Origin: Bacteroidales bacterium
GTDB lineage: Bacteria; Bacteroidota; Bacteroidia; Bacteroidales; Muribaculaceae
Length of the DNA: 64,000 nt
Reading direction: 5' to 3'
Assembly (NCBI GenBank): GCA_015061005.1
Contig: SUXJ01000005.1
Location: forward strand, 28,269 to 92,268
The notes beneath the pieces were generated by a model. That model saw only the letters and a program-made list of their open reading frames with translations, was not told the origin of the DNA and did not search any database. Made by a program: the position numbers and the translations under genes. Shown one piece after another: positions 19,100 to 29,083 of this stretch (positions are counted from its first letter, which is position 1; every line of letters begins with the position of its first letter).

Positions 19100-19113
19100 G
19101 GAATTTACATTTG

Positions 19114-19144
19114 CAAATATACGCACTTTTTTTGACTCTGCAAA
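19114..19144 (-). promoter_or_regulatory. Promoter of the Yip1-family gene
   Basis: Minus-strand TTTG (19141-19144), 19-base spacer, TATATTTG (19114-19121). Only 14 bases separate the -7 box from the chosen ATG, so the leader would be about 7 bases. It decides the start codon. Confidence 0.7.
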
Positions 19145-19152
19145 TTTCAAAT

Positions 19153-19183
19153 TTTGATGAAATCAAATTTTTTCTTAAATTTG
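19153..19183 (+). promoter_or_regulatory. Promoter of the discoidin-like protein gene
   Basis: TTTG (19153-19156), 19-base spacer, TAAATTTG (19176-19183). The gene starts at 19444, which leaves an unusually long leader of about 250 bases. Confidence 0.65.
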
Positions 19184-19195
19184 CCGGCGAAAAAC

Positions 19196-19426
19196 ATTTA
19201 TCAATCTAAATCAAGTGCTTGACACTCTGAGCCATTCTCATCCTCAATGTGCACAAACCGCTGCCAGCTCAGTGCATAAGTTGCGAACTCGAACCTTCGC
19301 GGCTTCTGTTAGTTGTGCGCCTACCTCATCTTCGTAGAACTCCCCCCAAGGGATAGCTCTCACCTCGTTATATCCCCACGCGTAAACAACGTAAACAAAT
19401 AATAATTTTCAATATTTATCAATCTA
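19196..19426. repeat. 13-bp direct repeat bracketing a 205-bp leader segment
   Basis: atttatcaatcta occurs at 19196-19208 and 19414-19426. The segment between is more GC-rich than the flanking leader. Deleting one repeat plus the segment would leave an ordinary leader of about 35 bases. The minus strand of the segment holds a 45-50-codon open frame without ATG. Confidence 0.55.
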
Positions 19427-19443
19427 TTTTTTACATTTCAAAA

Positions 19444-22257
19444 ATGAAAAAATTCTTACTTTCAATGGTGGCAATGCTCGGCATCATGCCGGGAATTACC
19501 TCCCATGTTTCCGCTTTGGAAGTAGCGGAAGATCGAACCGACTGGGTAATCGTTGGCTGCAGCCAACGCGGCGGCACCGGTGCCGGTGAAGACGGCGTTC
19601 TGGCTCTCATCAAAGACGGCAACGCCAACACCTTCTGGCACTCGAATTGGGAAAGCAATCACTCAATCGAAAAACACTTCTTTGTTGTTGACCGCGGCGA
19701 ATCGCTTGCCGCAACCGAAATGGTAGCAGTCGGCTACACTCCCCGACAGCTCGCCGGTGGCGGTAACGGCTATGTTACCGAATGTGACATCTACGTTCTC
19801 GATTCAATTGAAGGACTCACAACGACCTCCGCAAACCAATCAGGCAATGCCGTGGCTGACGCCGACCACGCTTCGTTGACAACATTCATTGCCGACAAAA
19901 CCGCTACGGCTCACGGCTCTTTCTCCTATCAAGCATACGGCCAAGATCGCAGCGAGAGCACTGTAAGATTTGAGACCCCGATTGCCGGCCGCTACATCTT
20001 GTTCGTTGCAACTACCACCGTGGGAGAAGCCAGCGGCAACTTTGCAAACTGCGCCGAGTTTAACGCATACGTAGATGTTGCAGATCCTGCCGGTCTCTTT
20101 GAATTGGCACTGAATGCCGACAACATCGCTCTTGCGCAAAAAATGGCGTTGATCAAGAACGTTATAGACGAAACCGAAATGCCTTCTACGGCAGTTCCCG
20201 AAGACATATCTCTTGAAAACTACGAAGCCAAGGCTGCAGAGGTGAACACCGCGATTGCCAACTACCTCAACTCATTCAACGGCAAACGCATCACAATTGC
20301 TTCAACTCGCCGCACTAACTATCCCTATCTTGCAGCGATCCCTACCGGTAGCAACATTAAGATGAACACTCAAGCTGCTATCTCGCCGGATGCAGTATGG
20401 GAAATCGTAATGCAAACCTCAGGTTTTAAACTCTATAACCGCACCACCGGTAAATATATCGACAATGGAGGTGGAATTTATTTCCCAAAACAAAACGGAG
20501 AAGGCCTTGCTCTTGCATTTGGAGATGGTCAAAATGGTCTGAATGTCGATCACGAAGCATACATGAGTAACCTGACCACTTGGGGTTCCGGTGATGACGG
20601 TTCTCGCTGGAATATCGCTCCGGCTGAATACGTTTTTGCAGCACCCGAAACGTCAACCGCCGAAGCCCCGAAGTATTTCCGCATTCTTAACGCTCGCTGG
20701 ATGTACGAAAAGGCGTCACCTTGCTACGCATGTCTGGGTGAAAACCAAGACAATAGCGGTATTAACGAAATTGCCACCCGTGCCTTGGCATCAATCCCCG
20801 GCATCTACTGGCGCATTGAAGCAGCCGGAGAAGACGGCGCAGTGAAACTCGTAAACTTGGTAGGATATTCATTGACAATCGGTGTTAGCAACGGTTTTGC
20901 CGGAATGACTTCGGAAGGCTCCGTTTTCTACCTCCACAAGCAGACCGCAGAGCAATTTGCCGGCATTGAAGAATGCTACGCAATTGCTTCCGAAAGCACA
21001 GTCGGCAGCGCAAACTGCCTTGACGCGACAAACTACGACCCTCGCGGTGCAAAAATTGCATGGAACCCCACAAGCGACAACGCCGGCCACGGCAACAATG
21101 GCTCCCTTTGGTACTTCATTCCCGCCACTGAAGGCGAAATCGCAACTGCAACTACCACCTACATCAACAACGTAGCCGCTCGCGTTTCCACTCCCGTGGA
21201 AGACGAATCGCTCTCTCAGCTCTTTGGCGAAGAGTTCGTTGCTCAGCTCTATACTGATTATCCCCTTCCCGAACACGACCTGACTACCATTGCAGGTGTA
21301 AATACCGCCAAACACTACGACATGAACCCCCTCTGCAATGCCGTAGTTGAAAAATTGGCTGCAACAGTTAGCGGCAAAGCCTACATGCTCCGCAACTGCA
21401 ACACCGACTACAGCAACTGCTATATGACTGAAGGGCAATGGCGTCCTAACGACCAATCAGAATACTACACTGCAGTTACCCCGGCCGCTGACGCCTCAAA
21501 TCTTGCCACTCTCTGGGCTCTTGACTTCGTTGAAGGCGATACTCTCAAAATCCGCAACGTTCAGTCAGGACTGTTCGTTGACATCAAGGAAGTAAACAAC
21601 CAGTCGCAACCCATGACCGAAGCCGGATTTGAATACGTTGTCAACTACAACCCCGAAATCCCCGGATTCAGCTTCCTGGCCAAGGACAAAGACGTAATCA
21701 ATGGTATTCACCAGTCCGACAACGAAAAGCTCTGCCGCTGGTACATCAACAACATCAGAGGCTCGCACTGGACAATGCTCGCTCTTGCCAAAGCAGACGC
21801 TGAAATCGCCGCTACTGCGGAAAACCACACTCTCTCATTCCCGGGACTCACATTGAACACTCACGAAAGCGCCGCAGACTTGGTAATCACTATCGCAAAA
21901 GCCTCCGAAGACGAAGAACCGGAAATAGCTCTTGCAAGCGTTGACCCCAACGACGAAGGCACCTACACGATTGCCGCAAGCGACATTGTTGACGGCGTTG
22001 CCACTCTCAGCTACATTCGCGAAGGCGACTACGTGATCAACGTTCCCACCGGTATGTTCCTCGCCAATGGTATACCAACAGCAGCATTCACCGACAAATT
22101 CAGCGTTGACGCCAATGGCGGCGTTACCGGCATTGACGAAATCGGCGCAGACGCGTTCGCCGGTCAAACCGTAATCTATGACCTTCAGGGTCGCCGCCTG
22201 AGCACCCCCGTTAAGGGCATCAACATCATTAATGGCAAAAAAGTTTTGGTTAAATAA
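19444..22257 (+). CDS. Large secreted discoidin-like protein with T9SS-like tail
   Basis: A 937-residue exported protein with a signal peptide (residues 1-24, ending VSALE). A discoidin/F5-8C-like domain (about 30-215) has the tell-tale IKDGNANTFWHSNW and ends with GRYILFVATT. A helical linker follows, then repeated beta-trefoil/ricin-like segments (about 275-420 and 445-560, with YNRTTGKYIDNG). The C-terminus (YDLQGRRLSTPVKGINI, then KKVLVK) is a typical T9SS/surface-sorting tail of this group. It probably binds glycans or host matrix. No catalytic motif is seen. It is a single-gene unit with promoter, long leader and terminator. Confidence 0.7.
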   Translation: MKKFLLSMVAMLGIMPGITSHVSALEVAEDRTDWVIVGCSQRGGTGAGEDGVLALIKDGNANTFWHSNWESNHSIEKHFFVVDRGESLAATEMVAVGYTPRQLAGGGNGYVTECDIYVLDSIEGLTTTSANQSGNAVADADHASLTTFIADKTATAHGSFSYQAYGQDRSESTVRFETPIAGRYILFVATTTVGEASGNFANCAEFNAYVDVADPAGLFELALNADNIALAQKMALIKNVIDETEMPSTAVPEDISLENYEAKAAEVNTAIANYLNSFNGKRITIASTRRTNYPYLAAIPTGSNIKMNTQAAISPDAVWEIVMQTSGFKLYNRTTGKYIDNGGGIYFPKQNGEGLALAFGDGQNGLNVDHEAYMSNLTTWGSGDDGSRWNIAPAEYVFAAPETSTAEAPKYFRILNARWMYEKASPCYACLGENQDNSGINEIATRALASIPGIYWRIEAAGEDGAVKLVNLVGYSLTIGVSNGFAGMTSEGSVFYLHKQTAEQFAGIEECYAIASESTVGSANCLDATNYDPRGAKIAWNPTSDNAGHGNNGSLWYFIPATEGEIATATTTYINNVAARVSTPVEDESLSQLFGEEFVAQLYTDYPLPEHDLTTIAGVNTAKHYDMNPLCNAVVEKLAATVSGKAYMLRNCNTDYSNCYMTEGQWRPNDQSEYYTAVTPAADASNLATLWALDFVEGDTLKIRNVQSGLFVDIKEVNNQSQPMTEAGFEYVVNYNPEIPGFSFLAKDKDVINGIHQSDNEKLCRWYINNIRGSHWTMLALAKADAEIAATAENHTLSFPGLTLNTHESAADLVITIAKASEDEEPEIALASVDPNDEGTYTIAASDIVDGVATLSYIREGDYVINVPTGMFLANGIPTAAFTDKFSVDANGGVTGIDEIGADAFAGQTVIYDLQGRRLSTPVKGINIINGKKVLVK

Positions 22258-22280
22258 TTAACCGACTCCAAATGAACGCA

Positions 22281-22317
22281 AAAGCGGCCGCCCCTCAAAA
22301 GGCAGCCGCTTTCTTTT
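22281..22317 (+). terminator. Terminator of the discoidin-like gene
   Basis: Stem aaagcggc (22281-22288) with gccgcttt (22305-22312), then a T-rich run. It lies 23 bases after the stop. Confidence 0.85.
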
Positions 22318-22359
22318 TCTCTCAAAAAAGTGAACGCAACAAGTTTGAATTTTTTTTTG

Positions 22360-22367
22360 TACCTTTG
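22360..22367 (+). promoter_or_regulatory. -7 element of leuS promoter
   Basis: TACCTTTG matches TAnnTTTG, 25 bases upstream of the leuS ATG. A TTTG at 22344-22347 is too close to be the -33 box. Confidence 0.55.
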
Positions 22368-22392
22368 CACTTCATTATAAGCTCATAACATT

Positions 22393-25161
22393 ATGGAATA
22401 TAATCACAAAGAAATTGAATCACGCTGGCAACAGTATTGGCAAGATCGCGAAATATATAAGGTAAATGTTGACGGTTCGCGTCCGAAATTCTATGTTTTG
22501 GACATGTTCCCGTATCCCTCCGGAGCCGGACTCCACGTAGGCCATCCGTTAGGCTACATTGCATCAGATATTTATGCACGCTACAAACGCTTGCAAGGGT
22601 TCAACGTATTGCACCCGATGGGCTATGACGCATACGGTTTGCCCGCAGAGCAATACGCCATTCAAACGGGTCAACACCCTGAAAAGACCACCACGGAAAA
22701 CATTGCCCGCTATCGTAGCCAACTGGACAAAATCGGGTTTTGCTACGACTGGAACCGCGAGGTGCGCACCTGCGACCCGGAATTTTACAAGTGGACTCAG
22801 TGGGCTTTCCAGAAAATGTTTGAAAGCTATTACGACACCAAGTTGAACAAGGCGCAGCCGATTGCCAAGCTTGAAGCGCATTTGGCCGCCCACGGCACCG
22901 AAGGACTTACGGCAGCCGAAAGCAAGGAACTGACTTTCACCGCCGCAGAATGGCAAGCCATGAGCGAAAAGCAGAAGAGCGAAACGCTGATGAACTGGCG
23001 CATTGCATATCAAGGGCTTACAATGGTCAATTGGTGTCCGAAGCTCGGCACCGTGCTTGCCAACGATGAGGTGAGCGAGGGAGTGAGTCTGCGCGGAGGT
23101 TATCCCGTGGAGCAAAAACTGATGAATCAGTGGTGTTTGCGCGTCAGCGCGTATGCCGACCGCCTGCTCGAAGGGCTGAACCACATAGATTGGACCGACT
23201 CGCTGAAAGAAACTCAGCGCAACTGGATTGGCCGCAGCGAAGGCGCAGAAATGCGTTTCAAAGTGGCAGGCAGCGATGTTGAACTCGAAATATTCACCAC
23301 TCGCGCCGACACTATCTTCGGCGTAACCTTCATGGTGCTTGCCCCGGAGAGTGCTTACGTTAAGCAGGTGACGACCGCCGACCGCAAAGAAGCCGTTGAG
23401 GCATATCTTGCCGAGGTTAAACATAAAACCGAGCGCGAGCGCATGATTGACAAGAAAGTGACCGGAGCATTCACAGGAGCATACGCCGTAAATCCGCTTA
23501 CCGGCAAGGAAATCCCGATCTGGGTGAGCGACTATGTGCTTGCCGGCTATGGCACCGGCGCAATTATGGCAGTGCCCGCCCACGACAGCCGCGACTATGC
23601 CTTTGCTCGCAAATTTGACCTCCCGATTATCCCGCTGATTGAGGGAGCCGACGTAAGCGAGCAGAGTTTCGACGCCAAGAGCGGAAAGATGATTAATTCC
23701 TGCGGCCCGGAACTCGACTTGAACGGCATGGAGGTAAAAGACGCCATCGCCGCCACGAAAAAATTCATCTCGGAAAAAGGAATCGGAAAAGTAAAAGTAA
23801 ACTTCCGACTGCGCGATGCCATTTTCTCACGCCAACGCTATTGGGGCGAACCCTTCCCGGTGTATTATAAAAACGGTGTGCCCTGCATGCTGCCCGAAGA
23901 GCAACTGCCGCTCCAACTCCCGGAAATCGACCAATATTTACCCACTGAAAGCGGCGAACCGCCACTGGGCAGAGCCAAGAATTGGCAAACTGCCGACGGC
24001 TATCCTTTGGAACTGAACACGATGCCCGGATTTGCCGGCTCAAGCGCATATTATTTGCGCTACATGGATCCGCATAACAATGAAGCATTGGTTGGCTCGG
24101 AAGCTAATGAATATTGGCGCGAGGTTGACCTCTACATCGGAGGTACGGAACATGCCACCGGCCACTTGATATATGCTCGTTTCTGGAATAAGTTCTTGTT
24201 TGACTTGGGAGAAATCGTGAGCGACGAACCCTTCCGCAAACTCATCAACCAAGGCATGATTCAGGGTCGCAGCAACTTCGTTTATCGCATCAAGGACACC
24301 AATACGTTTGTTTCTCTGGGACTAAAAGACCAATATGACACAACGAAACTCCACGTTGACATCAACATCGTCAACAGCCTGACCGACGAACTTGACCAAG
24401 ACGCATTCCGCGCTTGGCGTCCCGAGTTCAACGATGCCGAGTTCATATTGGAAAACGGCAAATATATCTGCGGAGCTGCAGTTGAGAAGATGTCGAAGTC
24501 TATGTTCAACGTCGTTAACCCCGACGACATCGTGGAGCGCTATGGAGCCGACACACTCCGCATGTATGAAATGTTCCTCGGTCCGCTCGAACAAAGCAAA
24601 CCATGGGACACTAACGGCATTGACGGAGTGAACCGCTTCCTGAAAAAACTGTGGAAACTCTATGAAGGCGGCGTCAGCGACGCTCCCGCCTCGGCAGCAT
24701 CGCTGAAGAGCATTCACACGCTTATCAAGAAAGTGGGAGCCGACATTGAAAACTTCAGTTTCAATACCTCTGTGGCTGCATTCATGATATGCGTAAATGA
24801 ACTGACCGCACAAAAATGCAACTCGCGCGATGCACTCGAACCGCTGGCAATCGTTCTGGCACCATTCGCCCCCCACATTGCCGAAGAACTTTGGCACAAC
24901 GCCTTGGGCAACAATTCCACAATATGCGATGCCCACTGGCCTGCCTACGATGAAGCACACTTGATTGAACAAGAAGTGACTTACCCGATATCGTTTAACG
25001 GCAAGGCTCGTTTCCAACTCACTTTGCCCGCCAACCTCGGACAAGAAGATGTGCTCGCCGCTGCAATGAGCCACCCCAATGCCGGCAAATGGCTCGAAGG
25101 CAAAACAGTGGTGAAAACAGTCTTTGTCCCGGGCAAGATAGTCAACATCGTAGTTAAGTAA
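22393..25161 (+). CDS. leuS: Leucyl-tRNA synthetase
   Basis: Charges tRNA-Leu with leucine. 922 residues, class Ia. Seen: the HIGH-equivalent HVGH at residues 48-51 within [15 protein letters not shown], the CP1 editing domain (about 230-430, with [11 protein letters not shown]), the zinc/leucine-specific inserts, KMSKS at residues 699-703, and the anticodon-binding C-terminal half. The gene is intact. rdgB follows 36 bases later, so the two may be co-transcribed. Confidence 0.98.
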   Translation: MEYNHKEIESRWQQYWQDREIYKVNVDGSRPKFYVLDMFPYPSGAGLHVGHPLGYIASDIYARYKRLQGFNVLHPMGYDAYGLPAEQYAIQTGQHPEKTTTENIARYRSQLDKIGFCYDWNREVRTCDPEFYKWTQWAFQKMFESYYDTKLNKAQPIAKLEAHLAAHGTEGLTAAESKELTFTAAEWQAMSEKQKSETLMNWRIAYQGLTMVNWCPKLGTVLANDEVSEGVSLRGGYPVEQKLMNQWCLRVSAYADRLLEGLNHIDWTDSLKETQRNWIGRSEGAEMRFKVAGSDVELEIFTTRADTIFGVTFMVLAPESAYVKQVTTADRKEAVEAYLAEVKHKTERERMIDKKVTGAFTGAYAVNPLTGKEIPIWVSDYVLAGYGTGAIMAVPAHDSRDYAFARKFDLPIIPLIEGADVSEQSFDAKSGKMINSCGPELDLNGMEVKDAIAATKKFISEKGIGKVKVNFRLRDAIFSRQRYWGEPFPVYYKNGVPCMLPEEQLPLQLPEIDQYLPTESGEPPLGRAKNWQTADGYPLELNTMPGFAGSSAYYLRYMDPHNNEALVGSEANEYWREVDLYIGGTEHATGHLIYARFWNKFLFDLGEIVSDEPFRKLINQGMIQGRSNFVYRIKDTNTFVSLGLKDQYDTTKLHVDINIVNSLTDELDQDAFRAWRPEFNDAEFILENGKYICGAAVEKMSKSMFNVVNPDDIVERYGADTLRMYEMFLGPLEQSKPWDTNGIDGVNRFLKKLWKLYEGGVSDAPASAASLKSIHTLIKKVGADIENFSFNTSVAAFMICVNELTAQKCNSRDALEPLAIVLAPFAPHIAEELWHNALGNNSTICDAHWPAYDEAHLIEQEVTYPISFNGKARFQLTLPANLGQEDVLAAAMSHPNAGKWLEGKTVVKTVFVPGKIVNIVVK

Positions 25162-25197
25162 GCAATAAATCGGATAGTTATCACGTTAATAGAACAC

Positions 25198-25764
25198 ATG
25201 ATAGTATTCGCCACAAATAATGCCCACAAGCTCGCCGAAGTGCGCCAAATAGCCGGCCCCGAAGCGGAAATAAAGTCCATGAGCGAGATTGGCTGCCACG
25301 ATGACATTCCCGAAACGGCCACCACCCTTGAAGGAAATGCGAAGCTGAAGGCATGCTACGTAAGCGAGCGATTTGGCTGCGATTGTTTTGCCGACGACAC
25401 CGGGCTGGAAGTGGAAGCACTTGGCGGAGCTCCAGGAGTCTACAGCGCACGCTATGCCGGCGACGGTCATGACTCCAAAGCCAACATGGCAAAACTGCTT
25501 ATGCAAATGCAAGGAGAAACCAACCGACGAGCTCGATTCAGAACGGTCATTGCCTTGAGTCGAGACGGAGAAGTCAAGATGGTTGAAGGTATCGTGGAGG
25601 GAAAAATTGCTGAAACGCCATGCGGAGTCGATGGCTTTGGCTATGATCCGATATTCATTCCCGACGAGGGCTCCGGCTTGACTTTTGCCGAAATGACTGC
25701 GGCTGAAAAAAACGCCATAAGCCACCGCGGTCGCGCAATGAGCAAATTACTTGACATTATATGA
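25198..25764 (+). CDS. rdgB: RdgB/HAM1-type dITP/XTP pyrophosphatase
   Basis: Hydrolyses non-canonical purine triphosphates (dITP, XTP) so they are not built into DNA. 188 residues, family length. Seen: [17 protein letters not shown] at the N-terminus, [20 protein letters not shown] near 62-81 (the catalytic Asp), [13 protein letters not shown] near 144-156, and [10 protein letters not shown] at the end. The stop overlaps an ATG of the next reading frame by four bases (ATGA at 25761). Confidence 0.95.
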   Translation: MIVFATNNAHKLAEVRQIAGPEAEIKSMSEIGCHDDIPETATTLEGNAKLKACYVSERFGCDCFADDTGLEVEALGGAPGVYSARYAGDGHDSKANMAKLLMQMQGETNRRARFRTVIALSRDGEVKMVEGIVEGKIAETPCGVDGFGYDPIFIPDEGSGLTFAEMTAAEKNAISHRGRAMSKLLDII

Positions 25765-25787
25765 CAACACCAATCATTCATAATAAG

Positions 25788-28130
25788 ATGAAGCAACTTT
25801 TCTTATATCTTGCTGCTCTTTTAAGCCTTACTGCCACAGCTCAAAACTACGTTGGGTCGTGGGAAGTGTTTCCCAACTATGGAACGCCGGCAACCGTTGT
25901 AGAATCTCCGGAATACGTCTATGTCCTATCGGGAACCAGCCTTTGCGGATACGACAAATCCACCGGCGAGGTGATTGCTTACAACACCTCACACAAACTC
26001 AACGGCAACTTAGTAAGCGGTATATGGTATGACCCGGAAGAGAAATACCTTTTTGTGGCATATACAGACTATAACATTGACCTGCTTTACGATGACGGTC
26101 GAACCATCAATGTTCCCGACTTGCGTGATGCAGCAATTTCCAACGACAAAAAAATCAACCAAGTAGCATTCAGCGAAGGCAAAGCTTACGTTGCACTAAA
26201 TTCCGGCATGATTGTCATTGATCCCGAACACGGGGCAGTAACGGAAAGTTGCATTTGGGGCAAACAAGTCAACTTGATTGCCGCAAGTCCGAAACATATA
26301 TTTGTTTACTATAATGGCGGCGACCGTTGGTATTATTCGCCAAAGAATGTTTCTCACCATAATTTGTCGAAATCCTTCAAACGATGCCCCAACAGCGGAC
26401 CATACGCGAACAACGGCTTGATCAGCGCCAACGGAATCACAGCTCTTATTGGCAGCGACAAGAGACTCTACACCATGAACATCAACGACGAAGCCACCGA
26501 TAGCGCAACGGTTCTCACCGGAGCCACGAGTTACTCGGTGCCCGTCTCGCTCGATGCCAAGAGCTTGCAAGTTACGGAATCGGGCATTTCAATGTCGGGC
26601 AACGGTGTGGTGTATCTCCTCGACAAAGAAAAACAAATAACCACCATTACCGCCGCAGAATCTAAAGGCAATATAGTGGCTACTTGGAACGGTCAAAGCC
26701 TCTGGCTTGCCGATGCTACCGGATATGGCCAATATGACCCGACAAGCAGCTCATTCAAAGTAGCGCGCACCAAGCCGAACAGCACCTCCGGAACCAACGT
26801 CGGCATCTTCAAGCAAACCCCCGACGGCACAATCTACATGTCAACCGTCGGAGTCCAACACGCTCCTGTTGCCTACAATATATCATACGGCAAGAACGCC
26901 TACTTGGACCTCTACAAAAACGGCAAAATTACCGCTAGCCCGGTAGCTCTGGAAAAATCACTTAGTGAATTTGAATTCTTACCCGGCAGCAACGATGAAT
27001 TAATCGCAACTTACTTCTCAACGGGAGCAAGCAGAATAAACCTGACGGACAAGACAACATATAAGTACACCAAAGATAACACCAACTTCGACACCAACTA
27101 CTTGGTACGCGACGTAAAGATAGACTCCGACGGTTCACTTTGGTTTGTTCATCGTTATTATAATAACTACACACTTCTGCTCATTAAAGCAAAGCCGGGC
27201 AGCTGGGAAACCGAATCAAACGTTGAAGGTTGGTCATTGCTCGAACTTCCTGATATAGGCCAAAACCACTCTTCTCGAATGGTGATTGATGAGGCAAAAA
27301 GGAATATCATAGTTAGCGGATCGGACGGAATAGCAGTAGTAAAAATGCCTGCTGCTAACGAAAATTTAAGCTCCGCCACCAAGATTGCATATAACGACAT
27401 GACTCGCGACGAAGACGGCATGTCAATGGATGCATGGAAATATCCGTCACTTGTAGTTGACAAATCCGGTTGGATATGGATTGCTTCAGATACCGGCATC
27501 AGAGTTATTCGCAACTCCAACGATGCATTTTCTGCCGGGTTCGCTCCGATGCGACCCAAAGTAGCCCGCAATGACGGCACCAACTTGGCAGACTATCTGC
27601 TTGATCAGGTTGAAGTATTCAATATACACGTCGACGAAAATAATCAGAAGTGGATTTCTACCCTTGGTTCCGGACTTTATCGAGTTAGCGCCAACGGTTC
27701 GGAAATACTTGACCATTTCACCACAGAAAACTCTCAGCTGCCGTCTGACAACGTATTTGCGGCACATGCTGACCGTAACTCCAACAAAATATTTATCGGC
27801 ACAGACCAAGGGCTCTGCATTTACCACTCAACTACCTCACCCGCAGCACCGGACTTTAGCGACGTGTATGCTTATCCCAATCCCGTCACGCCGGACTACA
27901 CCGGTTGGATCACCGTCACCGGCTTGATGGACGGTTCATTGGTCAAAATAGCTGATGCCGCAGGCAGAGTATTCTACCAAGGCAAAAGCGATGGCGGAAT
28001 GGTAACATGGAACGGCTGCGACGCCTCCGGACGCAGAGTTAAAAGCGGTGTTTACTTCGTCTTTGCATCGCAAAGCGAAGAAGGTTCATCCTCAAGCGCA
28101 GCTGTCACCAAGATTGTTGTTGTCAATTAA
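25788..28130 (+). CDS. porZ: PorZ-like T9SS beta-propeller protein
   Basis: An exported protein of about 780 residues. I chose the ATG at 25788 because it opens directly on a signal peptide (MKQLFLYLAALLSLTATAQ). An ATG at 25761 overlapping rdgB would add nine residues before it. The body carries two beta-propellers with two-component-regulator-type blades (for example GWIWIASDTGIRV and KWISTLGSGLYRV). A C-terminal YPNPVTPDYTGWITV domain follows, ending in VTKIVVVN. Length, propellers and T9SS tail match PorZ, which helps attach T9SS cargo to A-LPS on the cell surface. A sensor-type propeller protein is the alternative. Confidence 0.75.
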   Translation: MKQLFLYLAALLSLTATAQNYVGSWEVFPNYGTPATVVESPEYVYVLSGTSLCGYDKSTGEVIAYNTSHKLNGNLVSGIWYDPEEKYLFVAYTDYNIDLLYDDGRTINVPDLRDAAISNDKKINQVAFSEGKAYVALNSGMIVIDPEHGAVTESCIWGKQVNLIAASPKHIFVYYNGGDRWYYSPKNVSHHNLSKSFKRCPNSGPYANNGLISANGITALIGSDKRLYTMNINDEATDSATVLTGATSYSVPVSLDAKSLQVTESGISMSGNGVVYLLDKEKQITTITAAESKGNIVATWNGQSLWLADATGYGQYDPTSSSFKVARTKPNSTSGTNVGIFKQTPDGTIYMSTVGVQHAPVAYNISYGKNAYLDLYKNGKITASPVALEKSLSEFEFLPGSNDELIATYFSTGASRINLTDKTTYKYTKDNTNFDTNYLVRDVKIDSDGSLWFVHRYYNNYTLLLIKAKPGSWETESNVEGWSLLELPDIGQNHSSRMVIDEAKRNIIVSGSDGIAVVKMPAANENLSSATKIAYNDMTRDEDGMSMDAWKYPSLVVDKSGWIWIASDTGIRVIRNSNDAFSAGFAPMRPKVARNDGTNLADYLLDQVEVFNIHVDENNQKWISTLGSGLYRVSANGSEILDHFTTENSQLPSDNVFAAHADRNSNKIFIGTDQGLCIYHSTTSPAAPDFSDVYAYPNPVTPDYTGWITVTGLMDGSLVKIADAAGRVFYQGKSDGGMVTWNGCDASGRRVKSGVYFVFASQSEEGSSSSAAVTKIVVVN

Positions 28131-28667
28131 ATGAACGCATCGGAATCATTAAAATACACCGACGAGGTCGATAAATCATTCGGCCTCGCCGGTATGGCTA
28201 TTAGCCTGATGGCGTGGGATGCTGAAGATATGCTTCAGCGCATCGATCTTGACTCGGACGATAGCGATGCCATGCTCATGTCAGATGATTATTATTTCTG
28301 CACCTCTCCCAGAGTCAATGCTAAAGCTGTATGGGAGCAAACATTGAAACGATTTCAAATAACCGCAGCAATGACCATCGGCAACTTAGTCTGCCGAGAA
28401 TTGGCTCACCGCAATCAACGCAAAATATCATCAACCACCGACTCTGCATTGCGCAAAGTCCTCACCGCAGAGGGCGCAGCCCTTTGCGACCTTGAAGACG
28501 ATGAAGTGAGCCAAGTTTACACCAAATCTCTTGCCTACTGCAACCGACTCTTCGGTCACTCCGGCGTGTGCCGTCTCGCCGAACAACTCGCAGAAACGAT
28601 CCGCACAAATCGCGCTATTGAAGCCACCCAAATTTGGACCCTGCTCGCCCCCCTAAATAACCTATAG
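28131..28667 (+). CDS. Hypothetical all-helical protein downstream of porZ
   Basis: 178 residues, starting immediately after the PorZ stop (TAAATG), so it is almost surely co-translated. There is no signal peptide, membrane segment or recognisable motif. The sequence is acidic and helical with conserved-looking Cys and Trp residues, and residues 80-178 look like a helical bundle. I do not recognise the family. The last 22 codons (28602-28667) are repeated, in diverged form, at 28951-29016, and the final ones again at 34297-34348, both as fragments. This 3' end is therefore a recombination junction for the accessory region that follows. Confidence 0.75.
   Translation: MNASESLKYTDEVDKSFGLAGMAISLMAWDAEDMLQRIDLDSDDSDAMLMSDDYYFCTSPRVNAKAVWEQTLKRFQITAAMTIGNLVCRELAHRNQRKISSTTDSALRKVLTAEGAALCDLEDDEVSQVYTKSLAYCNRLFGHSGVCRLAEQLAETIRTNRAIEATQIWTLLAPLNNL
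28602..28667. repeat. Gene 3'-end repeat, copy A (intact gene end)
   Basis: Encodes the last 21 residues plus stop of the 28131 gene (RTNRAIEATQIW, then LLAPLNNL). It aligns without gaps to copy B (28951-29016) and to the part present in copy C (34296-34348). Confidence 0.8.
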
Positions 28668-28694
28668 TACTATAGTCACTATAGCCACTATAAA
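28664..28694. repeat. Nine-base tandem repeat actatag(t/c)c
   Basis: Three 9-base units (actatagtc, actatagcc, actataaaa) follow the stop codon at 28665-28667, whose own end (cctatag) resembles the unit. It looks like slippage next to a recombination point. Confidence 0.5.
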
Positions 28695-28709
28695 ACCCCG
28701 CCAAGCTAT

Positions 28710-28970
28710 ATGCCAGAAGAATTTCACATCCTTAAACGACAACGTCCTTGGCGTGATGCATTCTTCTACCGGAAAGCCGAGGTGCTTTATCAACTCACAT
28801 TCTCATTCTGCCGCAAGTTCTTGCCTCCCCATGGAGATCGAACTACAGACCAAATGGTTCAAGCGGCAAGAAGCGGCAAACAAAACATCATTGAAGGCAC
28901 TGAAGACGGCGTCACGTCTTCTGAAATGCAAATCAAGCTGCTTAACGTAGCGCGCAAATCGCGCCATTGA
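28710..28970 (+). pseudogene. 3'-truncated four-helix-bundle protein gene
   Basis: 86 residues that match the start of the bacterial four-helix-bundle (S23/IVP-like, suffix-domain) family: RPWRDAFFYRKAEVLYQLT, then DQMVQAARSGKQNIIEGTED and EMQIKLLNVARKS. Family members continue through further helices. Here the frame breaks right after LLNVARKS and ends in RH plus a stop supplied by gene 3'-end repeat copy B. The junction falls in the microhomology gcgcgc. The fragment lacks the last helices, so it is probably non-functional. Related folds include the Avd accessory protein of diversity-generating retroelements, but nothing else here supports that. Confidence 0.7.
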
Positions 28971-29016
28971 AGCCGCCCGAATTTGCGAACATTTAGCCAC
29001 TCTAAACAACTTATAG
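28951..29016. repeat. Gene 3'-end repeat, copy B (fragment)
   Basis: In frame it would read RANRAIEAARICEHLATLNNL and stop, a diverged version of the C-terminus of the 28131 protein, with no gene body in front. It suggests DNA from a strain carrying another allele of that gene. Confidence 0.8.
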
Positions 29017-29083
29017 AACGATGAATCCCCTTTGTTTTAAATAGATTAAACGTGGGGAGAACCAATATGCATTTTATAAACGT

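Noticed and set aside
19184..19413. tRNA or known riboswitch in the long leader
   Set aside because: No cloverleaf or T-loop sequence, and no recognisable riboswitch core. Only a short GCGAA/TTCGC hairpin is visible.
22564..23583. 339-codon open frame antisense to leuS
   Set aside because: It lies wholly inside the intact leuS gene and has no recognisable protein features. Long antisense frames are expected with this codon use.
28710..28970. Avd accessory protein of a diversity-generating retroelement
   Set aside because: No reverse transcriptase and no template/variable repeat pair in the window. The fragment fits the general S23-like bundle family.
29027..29057. Terminator inside the 1.3-kb repeat
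   Set aside because: The cccc/gggg hairpin has no T-run on either strand and lies in the acyltransferase leader.
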